Source: Allacma fusca (Eukaryota; Arthropoda; Collembola; Symphypleona; Sminthuridae). From it: DNA of 64,000 nucleotides. Position 1 is the first letter of the stretch; each line of letters starts with the position of its first letter. Location: the NCBI GenBank assembly GCA_947179485.1, contig OX359245.1:47417067-47481066 (forward strand), written 5' to 3'. Below the pieces are notes generated by a model. That model had not been told where the DNA came from, ran no database searches, and worked only from the letters and a program-made list of their open reading frames with translations. The translations under genes were made by a program, and so were the position numbers. This document shows positions 56,891-64,000 of this stretch, piece after piece.

Positions 56891-57505
56891 AAATAGTCGG
56901 CGAAGAGACAATATGGTCTGTTCATTTTTGATTGCTAGCAAGATGGTATACATGCTGTTTCACTAAATTGAACAAAATGTATTAAATAAAATAATCTAGA
57001 TGTAATGCATAATGAAACAGAGATGCACAAATGAAATTGCCTTCCTTCAAGGCTTCCAAGGCTAAAATATTGTAAAATTTCAACGTTCAGCATATCGTTA
57101 CTGTCCTTAAAATATTTGGCCTATTTTCCTATAATTTTGTGCAAATGGGAACATTTTGATGCTAATAAAAAAATCTTATTTCGTTCTAATTCAAGACTGA
57201 GCATAGCCCGGAAAATTTTTGAAGAAGTGAAACTTTCAAAATCAATTTATTTTCGCTGAGGATTCAGAATTTTTAGAAAATAAGTGGTCAATGTTGACTT
57301 TAAGCATAAGGAATACAATCCAGCTTTTACACTCTTATTGTAAACAGATACTTACTTCAAATTTTATCTTTCCCGCTATTTAAAATGCTTTAAGCACAGT
57401 TCTGCATATCGTCGGTGAAACTTCCTAACCGGCTAAAATAAAAAATGCTTAGAATGCAGACCGGCTATTTAACGCTGTCGCTCAATACTCACACCAGCCA
57501 TAATT
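56891..57505. other. AT-rich DNA without a supported gene
   Basis: 57250-57400 resembles 930-1040 (GTCAATGTTGACTTTAAGCATA against GTCAATAGTTGACCTTAAGCAT). Nothing else. Confidence 0.4.
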
Positions 57506-57850
57506 CCCCCATTTCCCTCAACTTGACCACACCTTCCGCTCCCATTACACTAATCCCCACGTACTACCCATCTAAACTCTCCATCCCATTATTTACCCTC
57601 CAATTCCCTTCCACTTCCCCTCCACCTCCAGTCCACTTCCTTTCCCCTCCATTTCCCCATCACTTCCCCTCCACCCCACATTCAATTACATTCCCCACCA
57701 CTTCCCCTCCACTTCCCCTTCAATTACATTCCTCCCTACTTGCCCTTCAATTACATTCCCCTCCACTTCTCGTCGGCTTACCCTTCAATCACATTCCCCT
57801 CCACTTCCCCTTCGAATACATAAACCGTCCACTTCCCCTCCAATTTCCAA
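57506..57850 (-). repeat. Inverted segment of the 28-bp satellite, diverged
   Basis: CCACTTCCCCTTCAATTACATTCCCCTCC and variants are the reverse complement of the satellite unit to the right, but less regular. The segment forms the array edge, where units are expected to be oldest. Confidence 0.8.
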
Positions 57851-60800
57851 GTGGAAGGGTGATGTATTTGAAGCGGAAGTGGAGGGGTTATGTATTGGAA
57901 GGGGAAGTGGAGGGTTTATGTATTCGAAGGGGAAGTGGAGGGGTTATGTATTTGAAGGGGAAGTGGAGGGGTTATGTATTCGAAGGGGAAAAGGAGGGGT
58001 TATGTATTTGAAGGGGAAGTGGAGGGGGTATGTATTTGAAGGGGAAGTGGAGGGGTTATGTATTTGAAGGGGAAGTGGAGGGGTTATGTATTCGAAGGGG
58101 AAGTGGAGGGGTTATGTATTTGAAGAGGAAGTGGAGGGGTTATGTATTCGAAGGGGAAAAGGAGGGGTTATGTATTTGAAGGGGAAGTGGAGGGGTTATG
58201 TATTTGAAAGGGAAGTGGAGGGGTTATGTATTTGAAGGGGAAGTGGAGGGGTTATGTATTTGAAGGGGAAGTGGAGGGGTTATGTATTTGAAGGGGAAGT
58301 GGAGGGGTTATGTATTTGAAGGGGAAGTGGAGGGGTTATGTATTTAAAGGGGAAGTGGAGGGGTTATGTATTTGAAGGGGAAGTTGAGGGGTTATGTATT
58401 TGAAGGGGAAGTGGAGGGGTTATGTATTTGAAGGGGAAGTGGAGGGGTTATGTATTTGAAGGGGAAGTGGAGGGGTTATGTATTTGAAGGGGAAGTGGAG
58501 GGGTTATGTATTTGAAGGGGAAGTGGAGGGGAAGTGTAGGGGAAGTGGAGTGGAAGTCTAGAGGAAGCGGAAGGGAAGTGGAAAGAAGTTGGGATGGACG
58601 TGAAGGGGAAGTGGAGGGTAGTGAAGGGTAGTGGAGGGAAGTTAAGGGTAGTGGTTTCGAAGTTGACTGGAAGTGGAGGGGGTATGTATTTGAAGGGGAA
58701 GTGGAGGGGTTATGTATTTGAAGGGGAAGTGGAGGGGTTATGTATTCGAAGGGGAAGCGGAGGGGTTATGTATTTGAAGGGGAAGTGGAGGGGTTATGTA
58801 TTCGAAGGGGAAGTGGAGGGGTTATGTATTTGAAGGGGAAGTGGAGGGGTTATGTATTGGAAGGGGAAGTGGAGGGTTTATGTATTCGAAGGGGAAGTGG
58901 AGGGGTTATGTATTTGAAGGGGAAGTGGAGGGGTTATGTATTCGAAGGGGAAAAGGAGGGGTTATGTATTTGAAGGGGAAGTGGAGGGGGTATGTATTTG
59001 AAGGGGAAGTGGAGGGGTTATGTATTTGAAGGGGAAGTGGAGGGGTTATGTATTCGAAGGGGAAGTGGAGGGGTTATGTATTTGAAGAGGAAGTGGAGGG
59101 GTTATGTATTCGAAGGGGAAAAGGAGGGGTTATGTATTTGAAGGGGAAGTGGAGGGGTTATGTATTTGAAAGGGAAGTGGAGGGGTTATGTATTTGAAGG
59201 GGAAGTGGAGGGGTTATGTATTTGAAGGGGAAGTGGAGGGGTTATGTATTTGAAGGGGAAGTGGAGGGGTTATGTATTTGAAGGGGAAGTGGAGGGGTTA
59301 TGTATTTAAAGGGGAAGTGGAGGGGTTATGTATTTGAAGGGGAAGTTGAGGGGTTATGTATTTGAAGGGGAAGTGGAGGGGTTATGTATTTGAAGGGGAA
59401 GTGGAGGGGTTATGTATTTGAAGGGGAAGTGGAGGGGAAGTGTAGGGGAAGTGGAGTGGAAGTCTAGAGGAAGCGGAAGGGAAGTGGAAAGAAGTTGGGA
59501 TGGACGTGAAGGGGAAGTGGAGGGTAGTGAAGGGTAGTGGAGGGAAGTTAAGGGTAGTGGTTTCGAAGTTGACTGGAAGTGGAGGGGGTATGTATTTGAA
59601 GGGGAAGTGGAGGGGTTATGTATTTGAAGGGGAAGTGGAGGGGTTATGTATTCGAAGGGGAAGCGGAGGGGTTATGTATTTGAAGGGGAAGTGGAGGGGT
59701 TATGTATTCGAAGGGGAAGTGGAGGGGTTATGTATTTGAAGGGGAAGTGGAGGGGTTATGTATTGGAAGGGGAAGTGGAGGGTTTATGTATTCGAAGGGG
59801 AAGTGGAGGGGTTATGTATTTGAAGGGGAAGTGGAGGGGTTATGTATTCGAAGGGGAAAAGGAGGGGTTATGTATTTGAAGGGGAAGTGGAGGGGGTATG
59901 TATTTGAAGGGGAAGTGGAGGGGTTATGTATTTGAAGGGGAAGTGGAGGGGTTATGTATTCGAAGGGGAAGTGGAGGGGTTATGTATTTGAAGGGGAAGT
60001 GGAGGGGTTATGTATTCGAAGGGGAAAAGGAGGGGTTATGTATTTGAAGGGGAAGTGGAGGGGTTATGTATTTGAAAGGGAAGCGGAGGGGTTATGTATT
60101 TGACGGGGAAGTGGAGGGGTTATGTATTTGAAGGGGAAGTGGAGGGGTTATGTATTTGAAGGGGAAGTGGAGGGGTTATGTATTTGAAGGGGAAGTGGAG
60201 GGGTTATGTATTTGAAGGGGAAGTGGAGGGGTTATGTATTTGAAGGGGAAGTGGAGTGGAAGTGGAGAGGAAGCGGAAGGGAAGTGGAAAGAAGTTGGGA
60301 TGGACGTGAAGGGGAAGTGGAGGGGTTATGTATTTGAAGGGGAAGTGGAGGGGTTATGTATTCGAAGGGGAAAAGGAGGGGTTATGTATTTGAAGGGGAA
60401 GTGGAGGGGGTATGTATTTGAAGGGGAAGTGGAGGGGTTATGTATTTGAAGGGGAAGTGGAGGGGTTATGTATTCGAAGGGGAAGTGGAGGGGTTATGTA
60501 TTTGAAGAGGAAGTGGAGGGGTTATGTATTCGAAGGGGAAAAGGAGGGGTTATGTATTTGAAGGGGAAGTGGAGGGGTTATGTATTTGAAAGGGAAGTGG
60601 AGGGGTTATGTATTTGAAGGGGAAGTGGAGGGGTTATGTATTTGAAGGGGAAGTGGAGGGGTTATGTATTTGAAGGGGAAGTGGAGGGGTTATGTATTTG
60701 AAGGGGAAGTGGAGGGGTTATGTATTTAAAGGGGAAGTGGAGGGGTTATGTATTTGAAGGGGAAGTTGAGGGGTTATGTATTTGAAGGGGAAGTGGAGGG

Positions 60801-63800
60801 GTTATGTATTTGAAGGGGAAGTGGAGGGGTTATGTATTTGAAGGGGAAGTGGAGGGGAAGTGTAGGGGAAGTGGAGTGGAAGTCTAGAGGAAGCGGAAGG
60901 GAAGTGGAAAGAAGTTGGGATGGACGTGAAGGGGAAGTGGAGGGTAGTGAAGGGTGGTGGAGGGAAGTTAAGGGTAGTGGTTTCGAAGTTGACTGGAAGT
61001 GGAGGGGGTATGTATTTGAAGGGGAAGTGGAGGGGTTATGTATTTGAAGGGGAAGTGGAGGGGTTATGTATTCGAAGGGGAAGCGGAGGGGTTATGTATT
61101 TGAAGGGGAGGTGGAGGGGTTATGTATTCGAAGGGGAAGTGGAGGGGTTATGTATTTGAAGGGGAAGTGGAGGGGTTATGTATTGGAAGGGGAAGTGGAG
61201 GGTTTATGTATTCGAAGGGGAAGTGGAGGGGTTATGTATTTGAAGGGGAAGTGGAGGGGTTATGTATTCGAAGGGGAAAAGGAGGGGTTATGTATTTGAA
61301 GGGGAAGTGGAGGGGTTATGTATTCGAAGGGGAAGTGGAGGGGTTATGTATTTGAAGAGGAAGTGGAGGGGTTATGTATTCGAAGGGGAAAAGGAGGGGT
61401 TATGTATTTGAAGGGGAAGTGGAGGGGTTATGTATTTGAAAGGGAAGTGGAGGGGTTATGTATTTGAAGGGGAAGTGGAGGGGTTATGTATTTGAAGGGG
61501 AAGTGGAGGGGTTATGTATTTGAAGGGGAAGTGGAGGGGTTATGTATTTGAAGGGGAAGTGGAGGGGTTATGTATTTAAAGGGGAAGTGGAGGGGTTATG
61601 TATTTGAAGGGGAAGTTGAGGGGTTATGTATTTGAAGGGGAAGTGGAGGGGTTATGTATTTGAAGGGGAAGTGGAGGGGTTATGTATTTGAAGGGGAAGT
61701 GGAGGGGAAGTGTAGGGGAAGTGGAGTGGAAGTCTAGAGGAAGCGGAAGGGAAGTGGAAAGAAGTTGGGATGGACGTGAAGGGGAAGTGGAGGGTAGTGA
61801 AGGGTAGTGGAGGGAAGTTAAGGGTAGTGGTTTCGAAGTTGACTGGAAGTAGAGGGGGTATGTATTTGAAGGGGAAGTGGAGGGGTTATGTATTTGAAGG
61901 GGAAGTGGAGGGGTTATGTATTCGAAGGGGAAGCGGAGGGGTTATGTATTTGAAGGGGAAGTGGAGGGGTTATGTATTCGAAGGGGAAGTGGAGGGGTTA
62001 TGTATTTGAAGGGGAAGTGGAGGGGTTATGTATTGGAAGGGGAAGTGGAGGGTTTATGTATTCGAAGGGGAAGTGGAGGGGTTATGTATTTGAAGGGGAA
62101 GTGGAGGGGTTATGTATTCGAAGGGGAAAAGGAGGGGTTATGTATTTGAAGGGGAAGTGGAGGGGGTATGTATTTGAAGGGGAAGTGGAGGGGTTATGTA
62201 TTTGAAGGGGAAGTGGAGGGGTTATGTATTCGAAGGGGAAGTGGAGGGGTTATGTATTTGAAGGGGAAGTGGAGGGGTTATGTATTCGAAGGGGAAAAGG
62301 AGGGGTTATGTATTTGAAGGGGAAGTGGAGGGGTTATGTATTTGAAAGGGAAGCGGAGGGGTTATGTATTTGACGGGGAAGTGGAGGGGTTATGTATTTG
62401 AAGGGGAAGTGGAGGGGTTATGTATTTGAAGGGGAAGTGGAGGGGTTATGTATTTGAAGGGGAAGTGGAGGGGTTATGTATTTAAAGGGGAAGTGGAGGG
62501 GTTATGTATTTGAAGGGGAAGTTGAGGGGTTATGTATTTGAAGGGGAAGTGGAGGGGTTATGTATTTGAAGGGGAAGTGGAGGGGTTATGTATTTGAAGG
62601 GGAAGTGGAGGGGAAGTGTAGGGGAAGTGGAGTGGAAGTGGAGAGGAAGCGGAAGGGAAGTGGAAAGAAGTTGGGATGGACGTGAAGGGGAAGTGGAGGG
62701 TAGTGAAGGGTAGTGGAGGGAAGTTAAGGGTAGTGGTTTCGAAGTTGAGTGGAAGTAGAGGGGGTATGTATTTGAAGGGGAAGTGGAGGGGTTATGTATT
62801 TGAAGGGGAAGTGGAGGGGTTATGTATTCGAAGGGGAAGCGGAGGGGTTATGTATTTGAAGGGGAAGTGGAGGGGTTATGTATTCGAAGGGGAAGTGGAG
62901 GGGTTATGTATTTGAAGGGGAAGTGGAGGGGTTATGTATTGGAAGGGGAAGTGGAGGGTTTATGTATTCGAAGGGGAAGTGGAGGGGTTATGTATTTGAA
63001 GGGGAAGTGGAGGGGTTATGTATTCGAAGGGGAAAAGGAGGGGTTATGTATTTGAAGGGGAAGTGGAGGGGGTATGTATTTGAAGGGGAAGTGGAGGGGT
63101 TATGTATTTGAAGGGGAAGTGGAGGGGTTATGTATTCGAAGGGGAAGTGGAGGGGTTATGTATTTGAAGGGGAAGTGGAGGGGTTATGTATTCGAAGGGG
63201 AAAAGGAGGGGTTATGTATTTGAAGGGGAAGTGGAGGGGTTATGTATTTGAAAGGGAAGCGGAGGGGTTATGTATTTGACGGGGAAGTGGAGGGGTTATG
63301 TATTTGAAGGGGAAGTGGAGGGGTTATGTATTTGAAGGGGAAGTGGAGGGGTTATGTATTTGAAGGGGAAGTGGAGGGGTTATGTATTTAAAGGGGAAGT
63401 GGAGGGGTTATGTATTTGAAGGGGAAGTTGAGGGGTTATGTATTTGAAGGGGAAGTGGAGGGGTTATGTATTTGAAGGGGAAGTGGAGGGGTTATGTATT
63501 TGAAGGGGAAGTGGAGGGGAAGTGTAGGGGAAGTGGAGTGGAAGTGGAGAGGAAGCGGAAGGGAAGTGGAAAGAAGTTGGGATGGACGTGAAGGGGAAGT
63601 GGAGGGTAGTGAAGGGTAGTGGAGGGAAGTTAAGGGTAGTGGTTTCGAAGTTGACTGGAAGTGGAGGGGGTATGTATTTGAAGGGGAAGTGGAGGGGTTA
63701 TGTATTTGAAGGGGAAGTGGAGGGGTTATGTATTCGAAGGGGAAGCGGAGGGGTTATGTATTTGAAGGGGAAGTGGAGGGGTTATGTATTCGAAGGGGAA

Positions 63801-64000
63801 GTGGAGGGGTTATGTATTCGAAGGGGAAGTGGAGGGGTAATGTATATGAAGGGGAAGTGGAGGGGTTATGTATTCGAAGGGGAAGTGGAGGGGTTATGTA
63901 TTTGAAAGGGAAGTGGAGGGGTTATGTATTTGAAGGGGAAGTGGAGGGGTTATGTATTCGAAGGGGAAGTGGAGGGGTTATGTATTTGAAGGGGAAGTGG
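57851..64000 (+). repeat. 28-bp satellite array with higher-order organisation, runs off the window end
   Basis: The unit is GGGGAAGTGGAGGGGTTATG plus TATTTGAA (28 bp), with the main variants TTCGAA, TTGGAA, TTTAAA, GGGGAAAAGG and GAAGCGG. A linker of about 150 bp made of unit-like pieces (GGGATGGACGTGAAGGGG, GGTTTCGAAGTTGACTGG) recurs near 58528, 59434, 60852, 61702, 62607 and 63513, plus a short form near 60252. The GATGGACGTG marker spacing is 906, 800, 620, 850, 906 and 906 bp. Variant units occupy the same places in successive blocks. Confidence 0.95.

Noticed and set aside
57445..64000. Many overlapping ORFs encoding KGKWRGYVFEGEVEGLCI-type repeats and the 188-codon Pro-rich ORF at the array edge
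   Set aside because: A 28-bp unit without stops in most frames yields such ORFs automatically; they start and end according to unit variants (TTTGA gives a stop, TTCGA does not). No gene signals.
57851..64000. CRISPR-like array with 28-bp repeats
   Set aside because: Units are contiguous with no unique spacers, and the setting is eukaryotic.

Overview
The window is AT-rich eukaryotic DNA. Short introns (76-104 bp), TATA boxes followed by a TCAGT-like initiator, and relics of BEL/Pao, pogo/Tigger, piggyBac and hAT elements suggest an invertebrate, most likely an arthropod. I cannot name the species. There is no bacterial gene layout, and I saw no rRNA, tRNA or CRISPR array.

Most of positions 1-57,500 is a repeat landscape. 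The oldest layer is a multi-kilobase repeat in many decayed copies. Every copy I found carries its hub motif TGGCGTGAAAGCG (or TGGCGTT/TGGCGTC variants) on the + strand. One pair of copies (15,093-16,920 and 32,039-34,830) aligns over about 1.8 kb. The same unit carries broken protein-coding segments. Younger DNA transposons were inserted into this layer: hAT-like elements with 8-bp target duplications, pogo-like elements with TA duplications, and piggyBac-like elements with TTAA duplications. Several are nested. For several insertions the unoccupied paralogous site is in the same window, so the insertion can be read directly. Retroelement relics are a BEL/Pao gag-pol fragment (about 26.7-28.6 kb), an LTR plus primer site plus gag start on the minus strand (28.5-29.9 kb), an LTR-like block near 18.2-19.3 kb, and a CCHC zinc-knuckle fragment at 3,977-4,405.

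The most interesting object is at 37,858-43,469. It is a 5.6-kb element with near-identical terminal inverted repeats of about 385 bp. Its minus strand holds a transposase-like gene, broken by one in-frame stop and one frameshift. Its plus strand holds two small spliced genes. Each of these predicts a signal peptide, a short ectodomain and one membrane span, with two phase-2 introns at matching places and its own TATA box. A cut-and-paste transposon carrying two related single-pass membrane proteins is unusual and is my main candidate for an undescribed system.

Other possible genes are weaker: a two-exon 72-residue prediction on the minus strand (52,134-52,432) and a decayed C2H2 zinc-finger exon (50,572-50,925).

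From 57,500 to the window end lies a satellite. A 28-bp purine-rich unit is arranged in higher-order blocks of mostly 906 bp, marked by a divergent linker. It starts with an inverted (pyrimidine-rich) segment, so strand polarity flips at about 57,850. The many ORFs over it are by-products of the repeat.
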